In this document: piece after piece, positions 23,690 to 33,788 of the stretch | Numbering within the stretch: position 1 is the stretch's first letter | Layout of the letters: every line of letters begins with the position of its first letter | NCBI GenBank assembly: GCA_029931535.1 | Contig: JAQPZY010001048.1 | Coordinates: 952,001-1,016,000 of the forward strand | Direction: 5' to 3' | DNA: 64,000 bases | Source: Margaritifera margaritifera | Taxonomy: Eukaryota; Mollusca; Bivalvia; Unionida; Margaritiferidae | The notes under the pieces: generated by a model | Database searches by the model: none | What the model saw: the letters and a program-made list of their open reading frames with translations, nothing else | What the model was told of the DNA's origin: nothing | Program-made: the position numbers and the translations under genes

Positions 23690-24130
23690 CCATACTATAA
23701 ACTCCCTTGGCTTTACGGCCATGCGAGCTAAAAACCCATGTTGTAAGGAGCTAAATGCAAAAAACTTCACCAAAGCCAGTAAAACATGAACTACAAGCCA
23801 CAGTAATCTCCTCTATTGTAAGGATGTGATACTGACAGGCAAAAATTAAAGTTTCAGGATTCTAGGTTGGGTAGCATGTAGATATCATGCAAAAAACTTG
23901 TGTGCTCATAATAGTAACTTAAAATTGAACCAGGGCCAGTAAAATGTGAAAATATTGGTCAAAGTGACCTTATTTTTCTCCCAAGAATGTGATGATAATA
24001 ATTACGAATATAATCACAAGCTTCATCATCCTAGCATGAACAGTGTCTGAAACAAATTATAACAATTTAACAAAAGTCACCGCAGAGTGATTTGACATAC
24101 TTATGTTTGTGAAAAGGGTGTAGAATTTAC
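23690..24130. repeat. diverged repeat units shared with 51440-52450
   Basis: Units carry gagctaaatgcaaa, gccagtaaa, attgtaaggatgtg and cacaagtttca, matching the array in CTL2 intron 2. Includes TGGTCAAAGTGACCT at 23956-23970. Confidence 0.65.
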
Positions 24131-24567
24131 CAAGATGCATCCTGTCACAAGTTTCACGATACCAGGTACAATATCGTGTATACATGGTGAAAATAACTTG
24201 CCTTGAGCTAAAGAAAATAAAAAAAACGAACAGACTCGCTGATGCTGAAAGTTAGCACCCTTAACCACCTTTCGAAGGAGGTAAATGCCATAACATCCAC
24301 TTCAGACTGTTACCTCTATGTCGTTGGGAACAAAAAGAATGGTTGAGATGCATTGAGGCTGTACATGTATATGTGTACATGTGTGGACGCAAACGCCGAC
24401 GCTGACGCGGTGGCTAGTTTAATTGCTATTTTCTACATTGTAGCATCGTCGTAAGCCCGGGACGATAATCCGCTTTTTTTTTTTTTTTCTTTCTTTTTTT
24501 TATCACCTGTGGCTGCCTGTGAGGACATTTCCTCGTTTCTCATGAATATGCATAAACCTGCTTAACC
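24131..24567. other. non-coding, T-rich tract
   Basis: Poly-T-rich stretch near 24473-24501. No gene seen. Confidence 0.5.
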
Positions 24568-24709
24568 AATCACTGTGATCGCGAGTAAAATTTTCCCGCC
24601 ATTGTGACCTATCATGACCTTTCACTCTGTTTCAATGAGCCAATCAAAGTGTCTCTTCCAAACAGTGTCAGTTATCGATCGATAAAACCGGCACTTTCAT
24701 TGATACGCC
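24568..24709 (+). promoter_or_regulatory. possible CCAAT-box promoter
   Basis: Plus-strand aaccaatcac (about 24568) and gagccaatcaaag (about 24637) are two CCAAT boxes about 70 bp apart. They are followed by an AT-rich tcgatcgataaaacc (about 24675) and an ATG in good context 27 bases later. The local G+C content rises. It looks like a compact animal promoter but no transcript evidence is available. Confidence 0.3.
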
Positions 24710-24772
24710 ATGGGTGATGCAGGATTGACGCCCGTGGCTTATGACGATGACATCGTAGAGGCAAGCTATTAG
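24710..24772 (+). CDS. possible short first exon or 20-codon ORF
   Basis: ATG in a strong context (gccATGG) opens MGDAGLTPVAYDDDIVEASY, then TAG at 24770. The composition is acidic and not repeat-like. A GC-type donor (GAG|gcaagc) lies at about 24761, so the ORF could be the start of a spliced plus-strand gene rather than a complete microprotein. No downstream partner exon was identified and I do not recognise it. It lies inside CTL1 intron 2 on the opposite strand. Confidence 0.25.
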   Translation: MGDAGLTPVAYDDDIVEASY

Positions 24773-25842
24773 TGAAATGTACCCTTAAATTAAGCGAGAG
24801 AGGGCACACATCTGGCTAATTAATAATTTTGCAATATGAGGAGAAAACGACTTTGTTGTTAAGACACCTATATCAGAACTAAGATGGATTCTAGCTCAAA
24901 CCCGTTATGCCGAATTTTGATCCATAAATGGAGGTAGGCATTAGAAAATAGTTACTATAAAACACAAACCTGTCGATTAGGAACAAAATCAGCACATTTG
25001 TTATGCATTGAGCTCTGTCTTGAAATTTGTCACGTAGTTATCTATATAATAAAAGCTAATTTGAAGACAGATAACCCAAATGGGAAGAGCCTGTAAATGA
25101 TCAATTCGCCGTCAAAAGTCTCATTGTTAATGTTAAACGTACAGCGGCGTGAACAGCTCGTAAATGTGAAAAGAACGCCGGTAAATATCACAGGTGACAT
25201 CAAATAGCGAGTCTAAATCCAACTGATCACGTTAAAAGGATGCTAGTACTCGCTGCTTAAGCAAATAAAATGTCCAGTGTCCGTTCCTTTGATAGTTACA
25301 TACATATATAGATAGGTTGGTGGTTATGTACGTAGAGAAAGAGATACAATCAACCATCTTTAAATATCTTAGGGGAAAAACAACACAAACATTAATGTAC
25401 GTACGGACACACTGACTAAACAAAACACAGACAATAAACAATGGACATTATCTTTGCAAAAGAGCCCGTATAATATTGAAAAAGAAACAATTGTTTATAT
25501 GAAACAATACGACGGTTGCCGTTGAGATTGTTCATACTAAAGACTATATGTCACAATTTAACATTTACATGTGCAGTACCAATAGTAAATGTCAAAACAC
25601 GGTAAACTTTACAATTATTACTTTTACTGACAAAACTGCTTTTAGAGCCAAGCCGGTTAATAACATATTGTGCCGTTTACCGCCGAGGAATATAAAACTA
25701 GTAAACGTCAGAAACGCTGGTATCACTTTATGACATATTCTTGCGTTTTTAATTACGCAAAGTAAATAAGTCTACGTGCTTTGCAACATTTGTAGTAGGT
25801 GAAAAATGGCAAAAGTTGGATAAATGCTATGTTTTGTTTAAC
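24773..25842. other. non-coding remainder of CTL1 intron 2
   Basis: No gene or element recognised. Short ORFs at 25232-25441 and 25548-25733 have no support. Confidence 0.5.
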
Positions 25843-26052
25843 CTATTTGTAGATCAGACAAAGCTCTTTCCTCCGCTGCTCTCTGGCGAAAAAAATCAAA
25901 ATTGTTTTCGTCGAAACTGATTAGGTTGCCTCCTTGACTTTTGCAATACTCTTGGGCAGCCGTCTTGTTCCTGCAAAAGTTTGCGACATAACGGTAACAG
26001 AACCTTCCAACATTGTCCTTGTCATACAGGTTGTAATTTTGGGGACATGCGG
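25843..26052 (-). CDS. C-type lectin CTL1, exon 2 (N-terminal half of CTLD)
   Basis: The acceptor (cttttttttatttccag) abuts 26052 and a donor ATAG|GTTAAA follows 25843. Both ends are phase 1 (210 nt). It encodes the first half of a long-form CTLD: ACPQNYNLY (extra N-terminal Cys pair of the long form), FCYRYV, NFCRNKTAAQEYCKSQGGNL (helix 1 and the Cys followed by the GGxL signature), and an acidic helix FDENNFDFFRQRAAEE (helix 2). The product would fold extracellularly only after joining exon 3 (20176). Its paralogue is 56743-56549, with the same phases and the same NNFxxFR signature, so the assignment is secure although the transcript is inferred. Confidence 0.88.
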
Positions 26053-27064
26053 CTGGAAATAAAAAAAGAAAATTATAAATATTGAAAGAAGGTAAATACT
26101 TTCTCAATTATCCATACAGCTGAGAAGTAGTTATAAAATGAAATTCATTGTCACTATTAACGTTACAAATTTGACACGATCTTTCTTCATAACAAATATT
26201 TTCATATCTTCCTGTATTGGCCCTGATTTACAAATTACCCACCTGAGACTTGTACTTGTGTAACACAGTTTCTAGCTCCTAACAAATCAAAATAGTCTTG
26301 AAAAGTGACGTCAATTCTCAATGACCAATAGAAATGCAGTATTTTCATTGATTCAGTCTCATCATGAAGTTTTTGCCGACAAATATCTTCACATCTCTGA
26401 TTAAACATTCTAAAACATATATTTTCATTTGTCACCCCCTGACAACACCAGACAATGCCAAAACAATACATAAATAGAATCTTTCTAATATGCTATCCAA
26501 GCTATTATGCATACTTATTCTTCCCAACTCGTTATATACGAATGCCTTTGGAGCAGACCTGGATATACCAAGAATATATTTACAAAACAACAAATGAACT
26601 TTCTTTAATATCGTTGGCATCATAAAATCCCAGATTTCCGACCCATAGTTAATAATGGGAGTTATCTTCGAGTCAAATATAGGAAGTAGTGCAGTTACAG
26701 GTATTTTACCAACTTTGAAAGACTTCACTTCAAAATACGCATGGTCTTCAATGTTTGCAAACAGAACGTTTTGACACGTGTAGCACAGGTTTTTGAAGGA
26801 AATATGCATCCTAGATATGTGTAATATTATTAAATATATACCTCTGTAGGACAAATATATCACTTTTCATAACTTCTGAGATAATCACCGCTACAAAATA
26901 CAATCAATTATTTTTTCCATATTCACTTTAAGCAGTATCGATACAGTCTATTGAAAATATTTTGTACCTGATTAGCAATGTCAGCAACGGCAATAAAATC
27001 GTCTGCGTAGAAACTCTCCTGTTCCCTTCTGCTAAGAATGGTTTCAGATCGTTCAACTTTGGTT

Positions 27065-27490
27065 TTAGTTTTGTTGGGTTTAATGCCATTTTTCTGCACA
27101 TGATAGACTATACATGGTGGCCAGTATATTTTGTGGAGTAATAACCGGGAAAGATCCCGGGAAAAACCACGGACTTACGGGAAGCTACTGGCAAGTTTTA
27201 TCACATACCCACTTTGGTATAGCCGAGACTCGAACTCACGCGGACAGAGGTGAGATGTGCGAGTGATATGTAAAGGCGAGCGCCTAAGACCACATGGTGG
27301 CCAGTATATTTTGTAGAGTAATAACCGGGAAAGATCCCGTGAAGAACCACGGACTCACGGGAAGCTACTGGCAAGTTTTATCACATACCCACTTTGGTCT
27401 AGCCGAGACTCGAACTCGCGCGGACAGAGGTGAGATGTGCGAGTTAGATGTAAAGGCGAGCGCCTAAGACCACTAGGCCAGCCACTCCCA
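27065..27490 (-). mobile_element. tRNA-Leu-headed SINE nested in LINE, internally duplicated
   Basis: Same family as 17215-17462. The tail is ttgttgggtttaatgcc on plus and the tRNA-like head lies at the high-coordinate side. A 180-bp segment is tandemly repeated (27114-27293 and 27294-27473), including a truncated head (gagcgcctaagaccac) in the middle copy. It separates two RT blocks that are normally about 60 codons apart. Confidence 0.8.
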
Positions 27491-27707
27491 CCCCACCCCC
27501 ACTCCTGAATCGTCAAAACAACAGAGCAAAGGCGAGAAAACACAACCTTGGCGTACACCCACAGGGCAATCAAACACATCGGTCATAAAATTGTTGGACT
27601 TGTCACGTGCCTTAACATCATTATAGATTGCCTTATTAATTCTTAACCTTGTTCCCCTAATGTTTTCACTACCTAGCGTATGGTACAATAAATTCCTTTC
27701 CACCATA

Positions 27708-27900
27708 TCGAAAGCTCTTTCCTAACTATTACATAGAATCTATCTACACCCTATCAAAAGCTCTTTCATAGTCTATAATTAATACATAGAATCTATCTAC
27801 ACCCTATCAAAAGCTCTTTCCTAACTACTACATAGAATCTATCTACACCCTATCAAAAGCTCTTTCATAGTCTATAATTAACACATAGAATCTATATAAC
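27708..27900. repeat. alternating 45/52-bp tandem repeats
   Basis: Units start aaagctctttc and end atctacaccctatc. They alternate between a cctaactactacatag type and a catagtctataattaacacatag type (A-B-A-B). They lie within the LINE relic, where the RT sequence itself has been amplified. Confidence 0.85.
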
Positions 27901-29189
27901 CCTATTTATTCTTAAATACAGACAAAATTGATGTATATCATGTAAACATTATTTTTCTGTAGAATACCCCGCTCTAACACCGGCTTATCCTTAGCTAAGT
28001 AATTTACTTTCTTCCATTCACTCGTTTATCCTATTGTTTAAAATCAATGTGAAAACTTTGCTTAGTACAAGTAATTAACTAATGTCAGTATAACTGTAAG
28101 GTTCATTTGCATCACATTTCTTCAGGACTGGTGTAATGACAGCTGTTGACCAGTTTCTTACATAATATTTAATATCGAATAGTTTATTGAATAATGATGT
28201 TAATTTTGGTGTAATTAAGTTGTTAGTACACATGAATATATCACTGGATAAAGCGTAAACTCCCCCGGATTTGTCATACCTTAGTTTACTCAAATGCTTG
28301 ACTGACCTCCGCTTCAGAAATTATTCTATCTAAAGTTTCATGAGCTGTTTGAATATTTTCATTTTCTTGTAACTGGTCAACACAACATGTAAAATTAAAT
28401 AATTCTGAAAAATTGTTCATACCAAACCGCAGATATGATTCAGATTTGTGCATAAATAACGGAACTCTTTACAAGGCGACAAAAAGTTGTGTATTTTTAG
28501 AGTATAACGAAGATAAAAGACTTTTTGTGTGGGAGGGGGAGAGGGGGTGTAATTCATATTGCTCTCGCTTGTTTCTTTTAAGAGATTTATGATCTTCCAT
28601 TCTGCATTGCATTCTGAACTATCTTATATATATTAAGGCTTTGTGTTTATAAGCCATATAATCTGTCAAACCAAGACTACTCTTGAGAAAGCTTTCTTGA
28701 AACTGTCACAGCTAAATTTTGTTTTATATTAGCAGTTAATAAATTTTATTTTCTATTATTAAATTTTACTTTCTATTAACTGAAGCAAAAGACAATATAT
28801 TTTTGAAAACACAGGTGTCAGCTAGAACAATCTATTGGTGAGGTCGAATTACCTTGTATACGTATAAATTTCTTTATATGATACACATTCGCCATCAGCG
28901 ATCCTTAACCCAGTCATGTCACAGACATGAAAAAGTTTTTCTCCATAATGATTGATCTCCCTTACATCACGATTGACCCGATCATGCATGTTTTCAACAT
29001 GTATATAATGTAATTCTTGAAGAATGTCTGTAACGCTTTCATATTTCATAAAATAATAATAAATGTTCTGCAGCACACTATGTATTGCTTGCATCCACGT
29101 GCTATTTACAAAATGTATGAATAAAACTTTCACATACAATATTAACACTGACGACTTAACGTCGCCGTCGTCGTCCTCGTTATTTGGTC

Positions 29190-29316
29190 AAATAAGTTAA
29201 TCATCTCATCATGATCAATAATAGTAATAATAATAATAATCAGTTGTAGCAATAGTATCGTCATCATATTTATTGTCTTCATTGTCTAGTCATTCTACTA
29301 CTACTACTACTACTAC

Positions 29317-29356
<40 letters not shown>

Positions 29357-29540
29357 CAGTTGTAGCAATAGTAACGTCATCGTCATCATATTAATTATCT
29401 TCATCGTCTAGTCATTCTTCTACTACTACTACTAATAATAATAATCAGTTGTAGCAATAGTATCGTCATCGTCATCATCTTTATTATCTTCATCGTCTAG
29501 TCATTATACTACTACTAATATTAATAATAATAATAAGAAG
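29190..29540. repeat. three ~100-116-bp units of CAT/CTA/AAT repeats
   Basis: cagttgtagcaatagta recurs at 29241, 29357 and 29456, each followed by cgtcatc, tcttcat(t/c)gtctagtcatt, (CTA)n and (AAT)n. These are compound trinucleotide arrays amplified together. Confidence 0.9.
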
Positions 29541-29649
29541 AAGAAGAAGAAGCTGGCCGTTGCGAACAAATATTTAGCAAGAAAAGACACGCGTTATACA
29601 AGATAAAGAAAGTAATACTGAAGCTATATTCCAAAGCAGAGGGTGGGAT

Positions 29650-29850
29650 AAAATGGCTTTAAAAGAGGCTTGGTTTGGGTTTGTGCTTTAAGGCACAGCA
29701 ATACAAGTAGGTTATTTAGTGCCGAGGTAATTGGAGTAACGTGCCTTGCCCAATGACAAAACAGTAGCTGACCCAGGCTGGTCCGATAGTAGGATTCGAA
29801 CCCGCACCCTTTCGGTCGCGAGTCCAGCACGCTAACCTCAGATCCCTTTT
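29650..29850 (-). mobile_element. tRNA-headed SINE
   Basis: The minus strand reads ctgaggttagcgtgctggac (box A region) and gggtgcgggttcgaatcc (clear box B), then ttgggcaaggcacgttactcc and cctcggcactaaataac. tRNA-like head plus conserved SINE middle; no intact cloverleaf expected. Confidence 0.85.
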
Positions 29851-30576
29851 AAAAGAAGTAAAAACTTTGACATTAATATTAATCTAAGATACATCTAGGA
29901 TATATTTATGTATCTAGAAGACGTACGGACAGACATGTACACGGACTCTAAAGTAATCGCTATGTCGAGCTTCGCTAAGGTGGGGATGATACTAATAGTA
30001 GTAGTAGTAGCAGTAATAATAATAACAATAAAGAAGAAGAAGATGAGGAGGAGCATGAAGAATAAGTGTTAAATAGATTTAATTTATGGCTAGATCTTGA
30101 TAACGTTTAAGCTCTTTTATAGTTTTGTTAGATTTAGCGGTATATGAATATGTAGAACATTCAATATTCTGTACAGTACCACTTCTTTGATGAACATACC
30201 AGGGTCATAAAACATAATTAGGGCTGCATCTCGGTAAGTAAATCACCATAACTCCCTGACTAGGTCATTGTGACCCACATTTTGCTCTTCCCTTGTTGTT
30301 TATCTTGAACTTTAATTGTTGGGCGCAAATCAAAGTAAAGTCACTAAACTAGAGACGTGGATTAATCTTGATTTGTGAAGTACACTGACCATCCATATGG
30401 TCTGTGTGATGTATATTATAACGTTCTTGGCGGAAAAACATTAGCTCTATATACTCTTTCTGGTTGTTTGAATTTCCCAAGACAGTTGTATGTATCATGG
30501 TTCTGATGTATACACCATCTTAGTAAAAACAAAAAGTGGCTACGTCAAAGTGGCTAAATGAATCTTGTTCTTGCAG
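29851..30576. other. non-coding stretch
   Basis: Short TAG/AAT/GAA trinucleotide runs near 29995-30060 and a near-perfect inverted receptor-like site (aggtcattgtgaccc) at 30262-30276. No gene seen. Confidence 0.5.
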
Positions 30577-30742
30577 GTATGTACAGAGTTCGTGTTTCAA
30601 TGAACGCATGAAATGTGTGATCAAGCATGAAACAACCCGTTATCGTTTGAGCCTAAATTGCGATCTTACATTCACCTACGTATGCAAATTAGCAATCAAG
30701 TGGTCTTCAGAACCCGCCGCCTCAATAGCTTCCTTGCAATGA
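30577..30742 (+). pseudogene. possible CTLD C-terminal exon or relic on the plus strand
   Basis: After a ttgttcttgcag acceptor-like site the frame reads NERMKCVIKHET..., then LSLNCDLTFTYVCKL, and ends with TGA at 30740. The Cys-Val-x-x spacing to NCDLTFxYVCKL resembles the last strands of a CTLD (C ... C ... F-x-C). It lies antisense inside CTL1 intron 1. No companion N-terminal half or signal exon was found on this strand, and CAG|GTATGT at the same place could instead be a donor. Either an orphan exon of a broken gene or chance similarity. Confidence 0.3.
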
Positions 30743-31204
30743 CGAATGATGTCCATCCCACACCCACCGTATCTGACTTGCAAAAACTTTTAACTATTTC
30801 CTAAGCTTTAAGGTATATATCTTGCACGGCGTATGAACTGCAGGACACTGTGAACTCACCGACTATCAAGACTCGACTAATAATCGCCTTCCTTTTACAA
30901 AGCTCAGAGAAAACAACAACGAGATGAAGTTCCTTAGATGAATCAGTCAATCAATATTCATGACTATACTTGGGACAGAATCAAAGATAATTTCGCAAAA
31001 TGTTTTCTTCCCCGCGGGGGAAGAAAATGCCTGCACAAATTTAACTGTGACACAGCCTCACCGTCGATTACTAATCCGAAGTTTTGAACACCCTAAACTT
31101 GATCTTACTTTCAATAGATGCATACATCGAGATCAATGACTCGTCCTTACTTTCAATAGACGCATACATCGAGATCAATGACTTGTCCTTTTCTTCAAGA
31201 TAAG
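30743..31204. other. non-coding stretch
   Basis: Contains a 42-bp direct duplication (31104-31145 and 31146-31187; cttactttcaatag...gatcaatgact). No gene seen. Confidence 0.6.
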
Positions 31205-31365
31205 ATAGCCGTGGTTGCTGAATGGTTAACGTTCCGAACTCGCGATCAGAAGGGTGAGAGTTCGAATCCTGTCCAGTCCAGTCCGGGCCGGGTCAGCCAC
31301 CGTGGTGTGTCTCTGTGCAATGCACATTGCATGTATTGATGTGCCATTAAACCCTTAAGCAAACC
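31205..31365 (+). mobile_element. tRNA-headed SINE
   Basis: Plus strand: agccgtggttgctgaatggt (box A region), gagagttcgaatcctgtcc (box B), then gggtcagccaccgtgg and a tail ending gtgccattaaaccctt. No intact tRNA fold is expected. Confidence 0.8.
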
Positions 31366-32207
31366 TCAAAACTCCTCAAGATTGTAAATACAGTTCGACT
31401 TCCAGAAAACTCTATGATCGAGACTCGTAGGAAAGATAAAAACTCTTGGCTGCAATATAGATGCATTTTTAAAAAAAAATAAATAATAATAATAATAATA
31501 ATAATTTCTCAATGATACTGTAAACGATTGGAACACTCCTGGTGCAAACTATTTTGGCAAGATCAGCAAAATCTATTGAGAGGAAATCCGTGAGCTCCGG
31601 ACACCCAATCTCACAGCTACTAGTTCTATGTATGAATGAATGAATAATTTACTTCTTAAAGAATTTAAAAACTCTGGCTCATAGTTCAATGATATCTACA
31701 CATTGATTTACATGTAATATAGAGTGCAAATGCATGACAATAACAAGCCACTTTGTCATTGAACAATATCATTTTGCATACATCATATAATTAAAGTGTA
31801 ATATGCACGTACAAAAGTAAAGAATATTAATGTTTTGAATTTGTGTATACTAGCACAGTAACCTGTAAAATTACAATACAAGCCTAATTTATCTAATGTA
31901 TATGCAGTTTTCAGAGGACACCCCAATGAAAAAAGTTATTCAATATCATCTTTACACAATTTGTATCTCTTTCTAAAAGGTAAATAAGTAAATTTGTATA
32001 TAATCCTAACAGCATTTCAATCATCACGTCTAACGAATACAAGTACCGATTATCTTCATAGATAGAGGTTTTCAGATCCCTGCGTCATTTCGATCCCAAC
32101 CCACCCCACCCACATAATATGTAATCTCACAATGTCTGGTCATGAGCATTGCTATTTGTCAGTGGATTTATGCGTATGCCAATTACAACAATTGATCTAA
32201 ATGCTTT
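31366..32207. other. non-coding stretch
   Basis: Contains an (AAT)n run near 31480-31504. No gene or element recognised. Confidence 0.5.
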
Positions 32208-32896
32208 AAGAAATTATTGCCACTCAGAGAAGAAAACCAGCCATAATGAATAGATGCTTCAAGAAATTATTGCCGCTCAGACAAGAAAACCAGCCGTAAT
32301 GAATAGATGCTTCAAGAAATTAGAGCCACTCAGACAAGAAAACCAGCCGTAATGAATGGATGCTTCAAGACATTAGAGCCACTCAGACAAGAAAACCAGC
32401 CGTAATGAATAGATGCTTGAAGAAATTAGAGCCACTCAGACAAGAAAACCAGCCATAATGAATAGGTGCTTCAAGAAATTAGAGCCACTCAGACAAGAAA
32501 ACAAGCCGTAATGAATAGATGCTTCAAGAAATTAGAGCCACTCAGACAAGAAAACCAGCCATAATGAATAGATTCTTCAAGAAATTATAGCCGCTCAGAC
32601 AAGAAAACAAGCCGTAATGAATAGATGCTTCAAGAAATTAGAGCCACTCAGACAAGAAAACCAGCCGTAATGAATAGATGCTTCAAGAAATTAGAGCCAC
32701 TCAGACAAGAAAACCAGCCATAATGAATAAATGCCTGAAGAAATTAGAGCCACTCAGACAAGAAAACCAGCCGTAATGAATACAGGCTTTAAGAAAGTAG
32801 AGCCAATCAGACAAGAAAACCAGCCGTAATGAATCCAGGCTTTAAGAAAGTAGAGCCACTCCGACAAGAAAACCAGCTGTAATGAATAGCGTCTTT
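32208..32896. repeat. 53-bp minisatellite, 13 copies
   Basis: A 53-bp unit (attagagccactcagacaag then aaaaccagccgtaatgaat) repeats in exact register from 32208 to the last copy starting at 32844. Copies differ at a few sites (cgtaat/cataat, agag/attg). The last two carry a shared gaat(a/c)caggcttt variant. Confidence 0.96.
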
Positions 32897-33537
32897 ATTG
32901 TGCTTTCGTCAATAATTGTTTCTTTTATAGTAAAATTAAGGACAAGAATTTGCTTCAGTTCGAATGTCTCCATCTTGAGAAATACGCTCGATTCAAGACA
33001 AGATTTTTTTCTATAAGTAATGTCTTCTGAAAACGATGTTGCTCACTACAGACACCAAAGTAACGGCTATTTATCTCATCTGAATTCTTGTGTGAGCGCC
33101 TTTGATTTTCTCAAACACTCTGAAATTGTTTCCATCGGCTGCTATTTGAAGCTAATACAGACCAATTCAAAGTGATAAAAATTCGCGTGACGCAAGACGG
33201 TGAGATTGCATACCCAGGGAACCAATAGCCTCGATCGCAAAATCCTACCTACATCACCAAAACATTAAAGAAAAGATCACGGTGATCCCATGTAGTGAGC
33301 AGTACATATTTCCCTTCAAATGATTCAAAGCCATACCGTTACATGACAGCATGCCATAGTTTGTGAAGTGAGGCTTAAGCATACGTTTTATCACATGACT
33401 AAAGCAGACACATGGGTCACCGCGACCTTTTCTGCGAGTGATACAGATGATTTTTCTAAATGCATGCACCAAGTTTCTAACTGTGCATGCAGCATTATCC
33501 CAGGAAACCAGACTTTGATCTCTGAGCAGGACGGTAT

Positions 33538-33539
<2 letters not shown>
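32897..33539. other. non-coding stretch
   Basis: No gene seen; intronic if the CTL1 model is right. Confidence 0.5.
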
Positions 33540-33589
<50 letters not shown>

Positions 33590-33612
33590 TTGAAAGAGAG
33601 AGAGAGAGAGAT
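33540..33612. repeat. (GT)n and (GA)n microsatellite at the CTL1 exon 1 donor
   Basis: GT repeats (about 33540-33589), a short spacer, then GA repeats (about 33596-33611). On the coding (minus) strand the exon 1 donor GTAAAT is followed at once by a CT tract and then a CA tract. Confidence 0.95.
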
Positions 33613-33616
33613 TTAC

Positions 33617-33788
33617 TTGTCTTAAGTTTATTGTCGATCTGGAGGATTAGATTAAGTAGCTGCTTCATTGACTTGGATGTTATTTTTATCTGGGACTTCA
33701 GAGTTTTCAGATATTTGGCATCGCTTAACACGATCATCAACAAGAAGCATACTGTACCAAATATCAAAGGGAGTCCTCTGGACGTCAT
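33617..33788 (-). CDS. C-type lectin CTL1, exon 1 (signal peptide and stalk)
   Basis: ATG at 33788-33786 opens MTSRGLPLIFGTVCFLLMIV, a typical secretory signal with a 12-residue hydrophobic core and a likely cleavage site near Ser-Asp-Ala. It continues into a Lys/Leu/Ile-rich amphipathic helix (residues about 25-55, with leucine or isoleucine spacing suited to oligomerisation). The exon ends ACAA|GTAAAT in phase 1, which fits exon 2 at 26052 and gives a 211-residue precursor with a CTLD at about 59-210. An acceptor-like tattaacag ends 11 nt before the ATG, suggesting a 5' UTR intron. The same layout is seen in CTL2 exon 1. The exon link is inferred from phase and architecture. Confidence 0.65.

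Larger units (their letters stand above)
20177..25842 (-). other. CTL1 intron 2 (5.7 kb)
   Basis: Phase-1 intron. It holds poly-T at about 20629-20654, sequence homologous to CTL2 intron 2 (about 21140-24130), a SINE, a ~145-bp repeat array and, on the opposite strand, a possible first exon at 24710. Short ORFs inside are not supported. Confidence 0.7.
26240..29150 (-). mobile_element. degenerate LINE (endonuclease and RT remnants)
   Basis: Minus-strand non-LTR retrotransposon relic. From its 5' side: an endonuclease-like segment near 29100-28850 (REINHYGEKLFHVCDMTGL, cf. the N-YG-LL-LC pattern); an RT entry block near 28400-28080 (LFNKLFDIKYYVRNWSTAV, VITPVLKK); a PVGVRQGCVFSPLL block near 27560-27520; the RT catalytic YADD at 27009-26998; and a C-terminal block near 26700-26550 (ITPIINYGSEIWDF). 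Stops, frameshifts and a SINE insertion between the RQGC and YADD blocks show it is dead. The exact ends are uncertain. Confidence 0.8.
26053..33616 (-). other. CTL1 intron 1 (7.6 kb)
   Basis: Predicted phase-1 intron. It contains a LINE with a nested SINE, two other SINEs, trinucleotide repeats, a plus-strand CTLD-like exon and a 53-bp minisatellite. Confidence 0.6.

Noticed and set aside
32208..32896. CRISPR-like array
   Set aside because: Units are contiguous with no variable spacers, and the DNA is clearly eukaryotic.
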